The notes: generated from the sequence alone by a model not told the origin. A DNA stretch of 64,000 nucleotides from Budorcas taxicolor (GCF_023091745.1 NC_068910.1:6236272-6300271); one strand, 5' to 3'. Shown: positions 12,588 through 24,800, counted from the stretch's first letter. Made by a program: numbers and translations.

Positions 12588-12617
<30 letters not shown>
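12428..12617 (+). repeat. Compound (CA)n microsatellite
   Basis: Imperfect CA tract with GCACGTACA-type interruptions. The last 27 bp or so (about 12590-12616) are pure CA. It should be length-polymorphic. Confidence 0.95.
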
Positions 12618-12619
<2 letters not shown>

Positions 12620-12899
12620 GGCAGTGGTGAGCTCAAGAAGGTCCCCGGGGAGTCTGCTGTCACGGGTGTGTCTCCCCAGGGCGGCTCAGCCTGTCCAGCT
12701 GTCATCCAGGACACACACGCTGACCTGGGCCTTTGTAGCCTTCGTGAAGGTCCTGGCTCTGCCCTCCTGTCCCTCAAGGCCTAGCTCCTGAGACGCTCCT
12801 GGGGAGGCAGAGCCTCAGATAACAATTCTGGAGGCCAACATTCTGACAAAATCCCATCCCATCTGGCCTCCCGTTGGCAGCACTCCACACCCACAAACA

Positions 12900-13030
12900 C
12901 CAAATTATTCATTTATTCATTCAACACATATTCATTGGTTACCCACAGTGGGAAGCAGAGATAAGCAAGACAGCCCTCCCCACCGCCCCCACCATGGGCT
13001 CCAAACCAGTCTCCCACCAGTTTCCTCGTT
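12900..13030 (+). mobile_element. L2 LINE fragment
   Basis: Carries the common L2 3' wording (ttattcattcaacacatatt, gagataagcaagacagcc). It is short and diverged. Confidence 0.6.
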
Positions 13031-13527
13031 AACCAACCATCTGAAATGCTAGGGAAGACAGGCAGGGCTGCTGGGAAAGCGTTCTGTGTGGACACAGAGC
13101 TGAGACCAGCCAGGGTCAAATCCTACTATCTCAGCCACTCATGAGCTGTGAGACCCGGTCTCTCCAGGCCTCCCCATGCACCTAGGAATAATAACAGTCT
13201 GCCCCTCCTAGGAAGCCATGAGGATGTAACTGAAGATGCAAGCTTAGTGAAGAGTTTAGCAAAGGGCAAGCGGAGCTGGCATCTGGCACATAGTCCTTGC
13301 TGCAGCTTCCGAGGCTCCTGGTGGTCCATCCAGGCCTCGGGGAGGCTCCTCTGCCAGTGCCCATCCTCAAGGGGTGAGAAGAGTGGGCTCAACTGCCAGA
13401 GACCACCAGAGAGTGAAAAGTCACTTTCTAATGCGCTTTCACGAGTGCCGTCCTGTGGCCGCGGCTGCAGTTTACCGTGCTATGTCTGTGGGGTTTTGGG
13501 GGACAGAGAGGGGGTGTCGAGGGGATT

Positions 13528-14445
13528 TTAATATTTCAGTAAAAGACACATAACTTAAAATTGATCACCTTAACCATTTTGGTGTACACATCAGTGTCAT
13601 TAAGTCCAGTCACATTGTATAACCGTCCCCACCGCCCACATCCAGAACTTACCCTCTTCCCCAGCTGCAACTCCGTTCCCTTTAAACTCTCCCCTTCCCC
13701 CTCCGCACCCCCCCCCCCCCCCCCGCCGCCCCTAGCACCCACCCTGCTGCTTTCTGTCTGGATGAATGTGACTGCTCCGCTGCTGCTGCTGCTGCTGCTG
13801 CTGCTAAGTCGCTTCAGTCGTGTCCGACTCTGTGCGACCCCATAGATGGCAGCCCACCAGGCGCCCCCGTCCCTGGGGTTCTCCAGGCAAGAGCACTGGA
13901 GCGGGACCATTGCCTTCTCCAGTGCCTGCTCTAGGGACCTCGAGTAAGTGGCTTCACACAGTATCTGTCCTTTTGTGTCTGGCTTAGTTCACTTAGCATA
14001 ATGTCCTCAAGGTTCATCCATGCTGGAACATGGGTCGGAGTTTCCTTCGTTTTTACGGCTGAATACCATTCCACTGTACGCGTAGATCACACCTTCCTTA
14101 TCGACTCACCAGTTGACGGACAGTTGGGTGGCCTCCATCTTTTTGGCTACTGTGAACAACGCTGCAGTAAACTTGGGGATATAAATGTCTTCTCGAGCCT
14201 CTGCTTTCAGTTCTTTTGGGTAATATACCCAGAAGTAAAATTGCTGGATTGTACGGTAATTCTGTGTGTAATTTTTGAGGACCCTCCATGCTGGTTTCCA
14301 CAGTAGCTGCACCATTCTGCATTCCCACCAGGGTTTTCCGTTTCTCCACATCCTTGCCAACGCGCGTTTCCTATTTTGTTTGGGATAACAGCGTCCTCAT
14401 GGGGGTGAGGTGGCACCTGCTCGCTATATGTTTTTAAATCTCATT
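13528..14445 (-). mobile_element. Antisense L1 (L1M-type) 3' region, split by a SINE
   Basis: The reverse strand holds L1 sequence. On the + strand it reads acataacttaaaattgatc, then cttagcataatgtcctcaag, ttttgggtaatatacccag and cattcccaccagg. The copy is interrupted at 13778-13925 by a BovA-type SINE, and the L1 reading resumes directly after it. A run of C bases at about 13704-13721 lies inside the L1. Confidence 0.85.
13778..13925 (-). mobile_element. BovA-type SINE nested in the L1
   Basis: It begins on the + strand with a CTG-repeat tail (cgctgctgctgctgctgctg), then taagtcgcttcagtcgtgtc, and ends ccattgccttctcc. The short direct repeat CTGCTC (13772-13777 and 13926-13931) is the likely target-site duplication. 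Confidence 0.9.
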
Positions 14446-16227
14446 TTTTCAGATGTTATTTATAACTTACTGCTCTTCAGCTCATCATTCCTTGTGTCTG
14501 AGCTCCAGTCACTCCCAAGCATCCCAAAACAGGAACATGAATTGCCCTCTCAAAGTTATGTTCACCCAGCTTACCCAAAGTTAGCAGCAGCCAGCACTCC
14601 CAAAGGGCTTACCGCTCATACAGGGACATGTGCAGCAAACAGCACTGCGTTGGGAATGACAGGAACTGGAGGCAGCCCCAGGCCTTTGACCAGGCTTTGC
14701 CGGAGGTTTGACCAGTAGCAAATCACTTCCCCCCAGGCCTGCCCGCTGCCCCTCAAAACCAATGCCTTAACTCTCTTACAGACTTAGAGCCCCAGAGAGC
14801 AAAGGCTCTTGCGAAGTCTACAGTAATAACAAAACCTATGGGTTTGTTGAGATTTAAAAAAAAAACAAAGACGAAAGAAAAAAGGGGCGAGTCCCTGCTT
14901 CTTAATAATACACGTAGGCGATTTCAGAGCTCAAGTTCACAGGAACAAATTGAATTACGGAGGAGCCAGCCCTGCCTTTTGCAGCCATGGATTGTTTGAA
15001 ATCCTTTTAGGGGAAAATTAAAATATTTCACAGAGGGTAATAAAATGCTGTGTGTTTGCAGGCATAACTGCTCAGCTCTCTTGGGCAAATAAGTAATTAG
15101 CCATTTTTATTTCAGTCCTCCGTGTCATCATCTTCTTTCATAAGCAGGGGGGTAGGGGGAACCGTTGTGGAAGACACATAAAACTCTGGAAATCACCAGA
15201 AGATTAATTATAAAATTGTAAAAAAAAAAAAGTAAATAAATATGTAAATTTCCAAAGCACACATAACCGCATGCTGCAGAGACTACGAGGAGTGCTTAAT
15301 GTCTCTTTTCCCAAACATCAGAAAGAGGGAGCTGTCAGATTCTCCCGCTTTCAAGTCACATCCACACAGTGTGGGAGTGGGGAGCCTTCTGAGGTCCGCA
15401 GTGCTGGGGCCTAGTGGGACGTGTCATGGAGCAGGGAGGGTACTCTCAGGCTGGACCCACAGCCCCCAGAACCCTCGGAGGAACCCGCAGCTCTGCCTTG
15501 TTCTACCATCCTTCACTACGGCCCACGATGCACTTGAAGGAGTGGGTTGATTTTTTTTCCTCAGCTGGAAATCATTTGCTCCACCCTTTCCATGTTACAC
15601 GTGGGGACCCTGAGGATGATGACTTAGGGTCCACGGCTATGTATGGCGAGGCCAGTGCCCACAACCCGCCATGTCTCAGGTCTGCTCCTGGGGCCTGAGC
15701 CTTGACTGTGGGGCAGAAGGGGCCGGCCAGGGACAGGTCCTGTTGCCATCCTTCCCCCTGCACTGCCACCCCATCCATGCCAGCATCCTCTGGGGTCTGC
15801 CTCCCTCTTACCTAGGCCGCTCGTATGAACAACACCAAGGAGGCTGAGAGTGAGGGTTTGGAGGGCTCCTGTGCGAGGCTGGTCTGAGACCCACAGAGAC
15901 CCACCCATGGGGTGGGAGGGGGACACAGAATGTTCACAGACACTGTTCCTCTTCAGTGTCTCTCTGGGGTCTGCGTTTGTCTGTGGTGGCTCTCACCGCT
16001 CCCAAAGCCACTTCCACCTGGGTCGCTGCACACTGATTTTATACAAGTGGTCTGCCTGTGTGGCGGGGGTGGGGGGGGGGCAGCTGTGGGAGGTGAGCCC
16101 ACCTGCTATGTGAACTTCCCACAGCCACCTATGGTACTATCAGCGCTCACATGGAGCACCTCGTGCTTACCCAGCCACCTGTGCCTCTCACCCCCCGCCC
16201 CCAAGGCTGGTCTGCATTGAGCCATCT

Positions 16228-16340
16228 TGCAAACAATGAGTAAATACCTACTGTGTGCCGGGCTCTGTGCTGGCCCTGAGAACCTGGGCAGGGGATGGAA
16301 GAATACAGCTCCTAGTCGGGGGTGACAAAGTCATCAACAA
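16228..16340 (+). mobile_element. L2-like fragment
   Basis: Wording such as aataaatacctactgtgtgc-type (here gagtaaatacctactgtgtg) and cgggctctgtgctggccc resembles the L2 3' end. Short and diverged. Confidence 0.5.
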
Positions 16341-16682
16341 CAAGGAGATACCTGTGCTGGTCCTTAAAAGGCAAGGGGAGTTTGCCTGGCAGGGAAAAGA
16401 GGCAGGAACGGCAGGGCTAAAGGGACAGGGTGGAGAAACAACAGCCTGTGTCCCAGCAGCCAAGAGGGGAAGTGAGAGGCACTGGGGAGAGGTGGTAGGT
16501 GGTTTCACTGAGGTTCAGGGCAGAGGCTGTGGTGTCCATGCAGTCCAGTTAGAAAGGAACAACCCCCCCAATTCATCCGAGTCTCCTCTTTCCCCGCTGG
16601 GTCTACATGTCCGTTCTCAACGTCTGCGTCTCCGTTCCTGCCCTTCACATAACTTCATTGGTACCATTCTTCTAGATTCCGC

Positions 16683-17515
16683 ATCAGTTCAGTTCAGTTC
16701 AGTCGCTCAGTTGTGTCCGACTCTTTGTGACCCCAGGAATCACAGCACGCCAGGCCTCCCTGTCCATCACCAACTCCCGGAGTTCACCCAGACTCACGTC
16801 CGTTGAGTCAGTGATGCCATCCAGCCATCTCACGCTCGTCGTCCCCTTCTCCTCCTGCCCTCAATCCCTCCCAGCATCAGAGTATTTTCCAATGAGTCAA
16901 CTCTTCACATGAGGTGGCCAAAGTACTGGAGTTTCAGCTTTAGCATGATTCCTTCCAAAGAACACCCAGGGTTGATCTCCTTCAGAATGGACTGGTTGGA
17001 TCTCCTTGCAGTCCAAGGGACTCTCAAGCGTCTTCTCCAACACCACAGCTCAAAAGCATCAATTCTTTGGCGCTCAGCCTTCTTCACAGTCCAACTCTCA
17101 CATCCATACATGACTACTGGAAAAACTATAGCCTTGACTAGACGGACCTTAGTCGGCAAAGTAATGTCTCTGCTTTTGAATATGCTATCTAGGTTGGTCA
17201 TAACTTTTCTTCCAAGGAGTAAGCGTCTTTTAATTTCATGGCTGTAGCCACCATCTGCAGTGATTTTGGAGCCCCCAAAAATAAAGTCTGACACCGTTTC
17301 CACTGTTTCTCCATCTATTTCCCATGGAGTGATGGGACCGGATGCCATGATCTTCGTTTTCTGAATGTTGAGCTTTAAGCCAACTTTTTCACTCTCCTCT
17401 TTCACTTTCATCAAGAGGCTTTTTAGTTCCTCTTCACTTTCTGCCGTAAGGGTGGTGTCATCTGCATATCTGAGGTGATTGATATTTCTCCTGGCAATCT
17501 TGATTCCAGCTTGTG
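16683..17515 (-). mobile_element. RTE-BovB LINE 3' fragment
   Basis: 833 bp antisense. The reverse strand keeps one long open frame with the end of the reverse transcriptase (NINHLRYADDTTL) and the C-terminal domain (SWTVKKAERQRIDAFELWCW). It terminates in the BovB (TTCAG)n-type tail at 16683-16702 on the + strand. The 5' part is missing. Confidence 0.93.
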
Positions 17516-17815
17516 TGTTAATATACGATACTTGTTTTTCTCTTTCTGCCTTAACTTCACTCTGTATGGCAGGCTCCAGATCCACCCACATATGTCCACT
17601 GCTATATGTAGAATAAATAGCTAGTGAGAAGCTGTTATGCAGCATGGGGAGCTCAACTCGGTGCTCCATGATGACCAAGAGGGGTGGGATGGGGGTGGGG
17701 TGGGAGGGAAGTTCAAGAGAGAGGGGATATATGCATGCATATAGCTGACTCAGTTCATGTATGGCAGAGACTAACACAACATTGTAAAACAGTTATATTC
17801 CAAAGTTTAAAAAAG
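17516..17815 (+). mobile_element. Ruminant L1 3' end
   Basis: Reads gctatatgtagaataaatag, ggagctcaactcggtgctcc, ggggatatatgcatgcatat, gactaacacaacattgtaaa and then an A-rich tail. A BovB copy lies immediately upstream. Confidence 0.7.
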
Positions 17816-18089
17816 AACAAACTAGTGCCCTAAATGGGGATAACTCCAAAACTGGATGTTCCTGAGAGTGAAGCAAGTTACAGAAGAATGTGTACAGCCT
17901 CCTTACCTGTCCTTTGCAACGTGTAAACCAGCACTGCCCATATATACCATAAGTTAAACGGCATGAAATTGCCGATGGTTGGCCACTGTGACACAAAATT
18001 AGCAGTTGTATTTGCTTCAACCTCAGTTGAAGTCGCAAAGGACGTTACATTCAGAGCATAGAATACCCCCCAGCCGGGAAAAGGAACAC

Positions 18090-18835
18090 ACTGTTGAGAC
18101 ATGCAACAACTTTTCTGGATAACCAGGGGACTGTGCTGAGTGAAAAGGTTACATACTGTACAATTCCGTCTATATAACTTGCACAACATGGCAGAATTAC
18201 CTGGAGCACAGATTAGGAGTTGCCGGTGGGGGGGAAGGGGGGGAGGGAGCGGGGAGGGAGAGAGATGACCGCAGTCATGAGAGGGCAGCATGGGAAGTGA
18301 GTCAGAAAATATATATTAATGCATATATGTGGAATCTGGAAAAATGGTATAGATCTTATTTGCAAAGCAGAAATAGAGACACAGACGTAGAAAACAAATA
18401 CATGGACGCCAAGGGGGCAGGGAGTGGGAGAATCGGGAGACTGGGATTGGCATGTCTACGCTGCTGATCTGTGTACAAAACAGATACCTGGTGAGAACCT
18501 GCGGTATCCCACAGGGAGCCCTACTCAGTGCTCTGTGATGACCTAACTGGGAAGGAAATTCAAAATAGAGGGAATGTATGTATACGGAAGATCCCCTGGA
18601 GAAGGAAACGGCACCCACTCCAGTATTCTCGCCTGGGAAATCCCATGGACAGAGGAGCCTGGTGGGCTACATACAGCGCGTGAGTTCACAAGGAGTCAGA
18701 CAGGACTTAGCCACTAAACAACAATAATACCACGTATACGTATAGCTGATTCACTTTGCTGTCCAGCAGAAACTAACACAGCATTGTTAAGCAACCATAC
18801 TCCAATAAAAATTAATTATAACAAATTAAGAAAAC
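18090..18835 (+). mobile_element. Ruminant L1 3' end, split by a SINE
   Basis: Carries the same 3'-end wording as 17516-17815 (ccactgagtgctctgtgatg-type; agaaactaacacagcattg; tccaataaaaattaat). It is interrupted at about 18589-18725. The L1 phrase is broken at gtatgtatac and resumes at cacgtatacgtatagctg. Confidence 0.65.
18589..18725 (+). mobile_element. Bov-tA SINE fragment nested in L1
   Basis: Forward 5'-truncated copy starting at ggaagatcccctggagaagg and ending gtcagacaggacttagcc. It sits inside the L1 3' end. Confidence 0.85.
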
Positions 18836-18912
18836 AAACCATAGGCAGTAAAATTTAAATTTTATTAAAATTTATATCCACATTGTAAATTTTTTACAAT
18901 GGTTATCTCAAA

Positions 18913-18939
18913 ACACACACACACACACACACACACACA
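18913..18939 (+). repeat. (AC)n microsatellite
   Basis: Pure AC dinucleotide tract of about 27 bp following an AT-rich stretch. Confidence 0.95.
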
Positions 18940-19630
18940 ATGGCACAGGGGAGTGTTGTGATGAATGGTTTTGTACCTTCATGATGGTTGCCACAGGAAT
19001 CTACAAGTGATGCCGTTGTTCAGACCTAAACACACATAGAAGTGCTTTAAAACCGGTGAGATCTGAATCCCGCCGGGTCAGTTCTATCATCATCAACACC
19101 TTGGTTGTGTTCTCGTGGTCCAGTCGCTCAGGAAGTGAGCACTCGGGGGGAAACAGGATGAAGGGCATATGTATTATTTCTTGTCGCCTGTGAATCTAGC
19201 ATGAATCTCGAAACAAAAAGATAAAACAGAGAGGGCAAGGATGAATACCAAATTTAAGTGAGAGTTTCCTTGTGGGACAATGAGTGGGTTATACAGATGT
19301 GGAGGGGTACAAGGGGGGATTCAACTTTATCTGTTAGACTTGACTTCTTAAAAAACAAAAAAGAAAAATCTGAAGCGAACAAGGCCTCAAGTTCTGCAGA
19401 GCTGGGTGGTCTGTGCACAGTTTTTTTTTAAATTCTGTCATCAATTTATGTTTGAAATCATAAGTCTTAAAAACCCCATCTTGGTTAATTTCCATCACCC
19501 AAGAGCCCAGACTGGGTCTGGGATGCAGAGGCCGGAGAGTGAGGGAGCGGGTGGGAGCAGCCCCACCCAGCCCCGCCGCCACGTAGTGCCCAGGTGGCCG
19601 TCCCAGTGAACCCCCGGCCTCTCCCCGCAG

Positions 19631-19872
19631 CCCCCGGAGAAGGAGGGCGCCCTGCCCCGGCAGGTGGGCAACAAGACGGAGTGCGGCCTGCTGGGCTTCG
19701 TGCTGGACCTGAAGCAAGACTACGAGCCCGTGCGCGCTCGGATGCCCGAGGAGAAGCTGTACAAGGTCTACACCTTCAACTCCGTGCGCAAGTCCATGAG
19801 CACCGTCATCAAGCTGCCGGACGAGAGCTTCCGCATGTACAGCAAGGGCGCTTCGGAGATCGTGCTCAAGAA
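19631..19872 (+). CDS. ATP2B2: ATP2B2 exon: nucleotide-binding domain with KGAS
   Basis: 242 bp: 80 codons plus two bases of a split Lys codon (local residues 153-232). It encodes the N-domain core: GNKTECGLLGFVLDL, KVYTFNSVRKSMST and the ATP-site motif SKGAS, whose Lys codon at 19844-19846 corresponds to the FITC-reactive lysine of P-type pumps. The acceptor is ctccccgcag at 19621-19630 and the donor gtgagt is at 19873. Third positions are almost all G or C. A BOV-A2 SINE begins only about 90 bp after the donor. Confidence 0.97.
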
Positions 19873-19959
19873 GTGAGTAAGGGAGCGGGTCTACGCAGGG
19901 GCCTGGCGCAGGCCGGGGGCGGGGCTGGGGGCGGGGCCGCGGCGCCCAGGGCTTTCGCT

Positions 19960-20235
19960 GCAGCTGCTGCTAAGTCGCTTCAGTCGTGTCCGACTCTGTG
20001 CGACCCCGTAGAAGGCAGCCCACCAGGCTCCCCCGTCCCTGGGATTCTCCAGGCAAGAACACTGGAGTGGGTTGCCGTTTCCTTCTCCAATGCATGAAAG
20101 TGAAAAGTGAAAATGAAGTCGCTCAGTCGTGTCCGACTCTCCGTGACCCCATGGACTGCTGCCCATCAGGCTCCTCGGTCCATGGGATTTCCCAGGCAAG
20201 AGTACTGGAGTGGGGTGCCATTGCCTTCTCCAGCT
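19960..20235 (-). mobile_element. BOV-A2 SINE (dimeric)
   Basis: Two BovA monomers in reverse orientation joined by the linker atgcatgaaagtgaaaagtg. The first begins gctgctgctaagtcgcttc and the second gaagtcgctcagtcgtgtcc. Confidence 0.93.
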
Positions 20236-20317
20236 TTTGCTGCTATTTCCTCTTAAATAGAAAAGACACTGGTGCTTGGAAAGAGGGAAGGCAGGAGGAG
20301 AAGGGGGCGACAGAGGA

Positions 20318-20446
20318 TGAGATGGTTGGATGGCATCACTGACTCAATGGACATGAGTTTGAGCAAACTCTGGGAGATGGTGAAGGGCAGGGAAGCCTGG
20401 TGTGCTGCAGTCCATGGGGTCACAGTCGGACACGACTGAACAGCCT
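20318..20446 (+). mobile_element. RTE-BovB 3' terminal fragment
   Basis: Forward 3' end only (gagatggttggatggcatca, ctcaatggacatgagtttg, tcggacacgactgaac). It is preceded by gggcgacagaggatgag. Confidence 0.88.
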
Positions 20447-21031
20447 CTTAAATGTTCATGCAGAGGGTTCTCCCTTTCCGCCCCCAAGTCACTGTCTCAT
20501 CAGGAAATTCTCCCTATTGTCACCCTTGGGGCCCCCTCCTGTCACTTCTCTGAGTGTGGAGTTGTTGACAACATGATTTTCATTGTTGGCAGTCTCGTCT
20601 GACTCCAGGTGTCAGCAATAAGTTCGGAGAACTAAGCAAGTCAGGCCCCCTTGCTGCACCCATTTTCCCATGTGTACCTTGAAGGGGAATCAACCCTTGT
20701 TACACATTGGAATAACCTCAGGGAGATTTCTAAACAAACAAACGCTGATTCCTGGACTCGCCCCAGAAGAACTGAATTGGAACCTCTGACCTGAGGCTCG
20801 AGGTGGGGATTTGTTCAGTGCTCCCTGAGCCATCTTGATGTGACCGGTGGGGTCAGAGACCCCTCGCCTAGGTTTTATGCCCTCTGAAAACCATCTTAGC
20901 TGTGAAACTACCTTTTCGGATGATACCTTGTGAAAATGAAACAAAGCCAATAGGCTTTTGGTGGGTGGCCTGAGAGCAGATACAGCAACCAGGCTGCCTG
21001 ATTTCTTTTTAGTTGGTCCTGATTTCAAGTT

Positions 21032-21228
21032 CTTCCCTGGTAGCCCAGCTGGTAAAGAATCTGCCTGCAATGTAGGAGATCCCAGTTCAATTCTTGGGTC
21101 AGGAAGTTCCCCTGGAGGAAGGCATGGCAACCCTCTCCAGTATTCTTGCCTGAAGAATCCCATGGACAGAGGAGCCTCACAGGCCACAATCAATAGGGTT
21201 GCACAGAGTCAGACACGACTGAAGCAGC
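21032..21228 (+). mobile_element. Bov-tA SINE
   Basis: Forward copy (ttccctggtagcccagctgg, gcctgcaatgtaggagatcc, gcacagagtcagacacgac). It ends about 210 bp before the next exon. Confidence 0.92.
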
Positions 21229-21438
21229 AAGCAGCTGCAGCGGATTTCAAACCTGCCTGGGGCCCCGTGGCCAGGGCCATCCCAAGCGTCATGGGAGATG
21301 GACTGGACGGGCCCTGGATGACCGACCCGGCCAGTGCAGGGCGTCACTTGGGATGTGGGGGTGCGCTCTGAGCCCATTGGCTGGAGGGTCCTTGGGCCTT
21401 TGGCTGCACCTGACTGACCCCCCTCCCGCCTCCTCCAG

Positions 21439-21673
21439 GTGCTGCAAAATCCTCAGCGGGGCAGGTGAGCCTCGGGTCTTCCGGCCCCGCGACCGGGACG
21501 AGATGGTGAAGAAGGTGATCGAGCCCATGGCCTGCGACGGGCTCCGCACCATCTGTGTGGCTTACCGCGACTTCCCCAGCAGCCCTGAGCCCGACTGGGA
21601 CAACGAGAACGACATCCTCAACGAGCTCACCTGCATCTGTGTGGTGGGCATCGAGGATCCCGTGCGGCCTGAG
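21439..21673 (+). CDS. ATP2B2: ATP2B2 exon: nucleotide-binding domain, second half
   Basis: 235 bp. The first base completes a split Lys codon, then 78 codons follow (local residues 234-311). It encodes the CCKIL segment, RVFRPRDRDEMVKKVIEPMA, the DGLRTICVAYRDF strand and DWDNENDILNELTCICVVGI, ending at EDPVRPE where the P domain resumes. Acidic DWDNEND is typical of PMCAs. The donor is gtaggt at 21674. Confidence 0.97.
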
Positions 21674-22950
21674 GTAGGTGCCGCACCATGGCACCCCGGG
21701 GAGGGGGTGAGGCGGGGCATCCAGCCTGCTGCTGGGCGACTTGGAATACACCACCTGACCCCTCTGAGCCTCAATGTCCCTGCAAGGCCCGCTGGTCTCC
21801 TCTGGACCTTCTCGTACACTTTCAGACTGCTGAGACCAGTGAAGCTACACTTGTCTGCTTGGGCCCCGGGGCAGAGCCCGCAGCCTGGCAGGCAGTGTCG
21901 CTCTGCCGTGGGGTCTGTCCTGGAACAGTCCACTCAATCACCCAGAGACCTTCTCTCCGGGGCTCCGGGGACAGGCGTGGGGCCTGCCTTGCCCTGGAAG
22001 CCTCAGAGGAGTCAGGATTTCCTGTCAAAAATCCATGGGCCCCTGCAAAGGAGATCCCCACTAACAAAGGTGACCACGCTCAAGAAGACCCCAAACATGG
22101 GCATCCCCGTCAGCAGTTTAGAGTTGTCTGCATGCAGACCGACGTTCCCAGCTAGTTTTCCCTAGTGATGTAGCGGGCAGTCTGCCTTCGTCGGTTTCCA
22201 GGGCAACAGAGCGGGAAAGTTAACTGAAGGTCACACCCTCAAGCGGAAGGGAAGGAGGAGGCATGACCGTGTCCCCTCCCCACAAAGGCCGAGGGAAGTG
22301 ATGTAACATGTGCATTTGTTGGGGTGCTCAGCTGACACAGAGGGTCTTCAGTCTTCTTTAGCTGATTCTGAATTCAGCTGGAGATTTGCAGGGTTGGAGG
22401 AAGATGGGACATGCGTGATCAGTTGGAATGCCCAAGCTGGAAGGGGGTTGTGAGAAGAGCAGAGAGCAGCCTTGGATCACTAACACACCACTGTTGGCAG
22501 GCAGAGCGCACTCACTCACCCTGGGAGCCGGAAGTGGGAGCAGGACACAGGAGGGGGCGGCCCCTGCTTCCTCGAGGACTAACGCAACCGCTGGGCCAGG
22601 ACGGGCTTCGATTGTGGGATTTAGTGATGGCCCCTTGGGAGTGTTACAGACCAGGGTTCTCAGCCCCCTTAATCAATAGAAATCGATACGAGGCCAGACG
22701 AGGCAGTCAGGCAAGGCTTTGCTGGGGCCCCTGCTGCAGCAGAGGGGAGCGAGAAAAAGTAACAGGTTTCTTCTGGGGAGAGCCCACCCCGTCGGTGGTC
22801 TTGTGAACAGGGGGCATGCACAGTACCCTGCTTTTGCTCCCAACTCTTCCAAGTGGCAATGGGGTTCTCCTGGTCTCTTTTGTATCTTGTTGTCTATAAC
22901 TCGCCCAGCTGGGCACGCATGCAGTCATTTGCCGTCCCTTATAGTTTCTT

Positions 22951-23237
22951 CTTAATTTGTCTTATGTAATTTCGGCTGCCCTGGATCTTCATTGCTGCGT
23001 GCAGGCTTTTCTCTAGTTGTGTGCAAGCAGGAGTTACTCTCTAGCTGTGGCGTGCAGGCTCCTCATTGTGGTGGCTTCTCTTGTTGTGGAGCACAGGCTC
23101 TAGGCACGTGGGCCCAGTAGTTGTGGCAAACGGGCTTAGTGGTCCCGTGGCATGTGGAATCTTCCTGGACCAGGGATCGAACCAGTGTGCCCTGCATGGG
23201 CAGGCAAATTCTTAACCACTGGACCACCCGGGAAGCC
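22951..23237 (-). mobile_element. CHR-1-type SINE with target-site duplication
   Basis: Reverse, near full-length tRNA-Glu SINE (tggtggcttctcttgttgtg, agcacaggctctaggcac, aaccactggaccacccggg). It is flanked by a 15-bp duplication with one mismatch: CCCTTATAGTTTCTT at 22936-22950 and CCCTTATGGTTTCTT at 23238-23252. Confidence 0.88.
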
Positions 23238-23604
23238 CCCTTATGGTTTCTTTATATTCTGTTGCTTGAGGACATGACTGCCCAGGTGCTAGCTGTGCAG
23301 TAAAGGGTCCCAGGCTGCAGCCTGTCTTGGGGCCACCTTCCTCCACCGAGGGCAACTTCAGGGTGCCCCACTTACCCTGTCACCATCTTCGGGGGGGTCT
23401 CTGGCTGTTCCCTGCTCTTCTTGGAGCCTCCATGTCCCCTTCTTTCAAGTGAAAGGGAACAAAGAAGCTCCTGACCCCCAACCCTGCCAATCCCCAGCTG
23501 AATTCCAAGCTCCTGGCCTCTGTATTGTAAGATTCAGCATTCTAAAGACCAAGTGAAACCTGAAGGTCACAGACGTGGCCTTTCACATTTAGGCAACAGG
23601 GAGA

Positions 23605-23745
23605 TGGGTCAAAACTGTGAGTTTGGGCATCAGACAGACCTGGGCTTCTGAGTCCCTCAGCTGTGTGACCTTGGGCCAGTTACATAACGTCTTTGAGCCT
23701 CCATATCCTCATCCGAAGACTGGGGATAAGAATAGTACTCTAAAC
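23605..23745 (+). mobile_element. MIR SINE
   Basis: Forward MIR (gggcatcagacagacctggg, cagctgtgtgaccttgggcc, gggataagaatagtactc). Confidence 0.8.
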
Positions 23746-24574
23746 ACACACACGCATGCCTCCTTCCTCCCACCCAGAGCCTAAAACAGCAAAGGCAGTT
23801 AGTGCCCCTGGCGTTTTGCCTACAGCCAGTACCCCTCCCTGGACACACGGCGTTTACCAGTCTCCCTGGGGGAATGCCCGTTCATTACCAGCTACTAACG
23901 GGATTGGGCTTTGCTGTGATGTGTTATACCCTTACAGGGGACTGAGATGCACAGGGCACGAAGCTGGCCTGCGGCTCCCCGGGCCTCCCCGTCCCCAGAG
24001 CCCCCTCCCACCCCGATGCCCAAGCTCCGGCCTCATCACGCTGAAGCAGGGGGGAAAGCGGCGTTACTGGGTCGTGACCCCCAGTGATGAGAAATGTACT
24101 TTATGTCAGGACTCAGCAAACACACACGCTAAACCAAAATAGAACTCTCACAAACTAAGGTGATGCACTGAAGTATTTTCTCTTCTCTTCTATCGCTTCC
24201 TTTATGTTTTTAAACACTGGTCACCACCCACAAAACTGATTTCACAATCCACTAAAGGGGCAAGACTCAAGGTCTGAAAGGCTGATCCAGTCCAAACACC
24301 TTCCCACACTCCCAGTTTGCAGAAGCAAACGCGGAGACCCAGGCAGGGCCAGTGAGGTGCCCACAGTCTCGCTTAGTGAATCCAAGTTTCCTGCCTTCCT
24401 GCCTGGAGCCTCCTCCTGGGGGCCACAAAAATGAGAGGGCAGGTAGCTGTGGGTCAGGGGGCTGAGAAGAGGAGAGAGGGCCTGAGAGGGCTGAGCCGGG
24501 TCCCTGCTGTTTTCTGATGACACGAAAAATATCCAGAGAAGCTGGCTTCAGGCACAGACACTGGGAGGGGGTGT

Positions 24575-24800
24575 GGGCTTCCCAGGTTGACGCCAGTGGT
24601 AAAGAACCCACCTGCCAATGCAGGAGACCTAAGAGACAGGTTCGATCCCTATGTTTGAGAAGACCCCCTGGAGGAGGGCATGCAACCCACTCTGGTATTC
24701 TTGCCTGGGAAATCCCATGGACAGAGGAGCCTGGCGGGCTACAGTCCATGTCGCAAAAAATCGAATGCAGCTGAAGCTACTTGGCACGCACGCATGCACG
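24575..24800 (+). mobile_element. Bov-tA SINE
   Basis: Forward copy with a short insertion in box B (agacctaagagacaggttcg) and a shortened 3' region (ctacagtccatgtcgc). Confidence 0.9.

Larger units (their letters stand above)
6063..19630. other. ATP2B2 intron, 13.6 kb, repeat-rich
   Basis: This is the largest intron in the window. It holds reverse Bov-tA copies, MIR and L2 remnants, an antisense L1 with a nested SINE, a BovB fragment, ruminant L1 3' ends and two CA arrays. I recognise nothing at 7220-8480, 8705-9430, 10550-11670, 11885-12425, 13035-13525, 14450-16220 and 18945-19580, apart from the G-rich block at 7761-7798. Confidence 0.85.
19873..21438. other. ATP2B2 intron
   Basis: 1.57 kb holding a reverse BOV-A2, a short BovB 3' piece and a forward Bov-tA. 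The middle (20450-21030) is single-copy with no recognisable feature. The acceptor is ctcctccag at 21438. Confidence 0.85.

Noticed and set aside
12300..12791. His/Thr-rich frames across the CA array
   Set aside because: They are translations of the (CA)n microsatellite.
16905..17777. 290-codon reverse frame
   Set aside because: It is the C-terminal part of a BovB LINE followed by L1 3' sequence, not a host gene.
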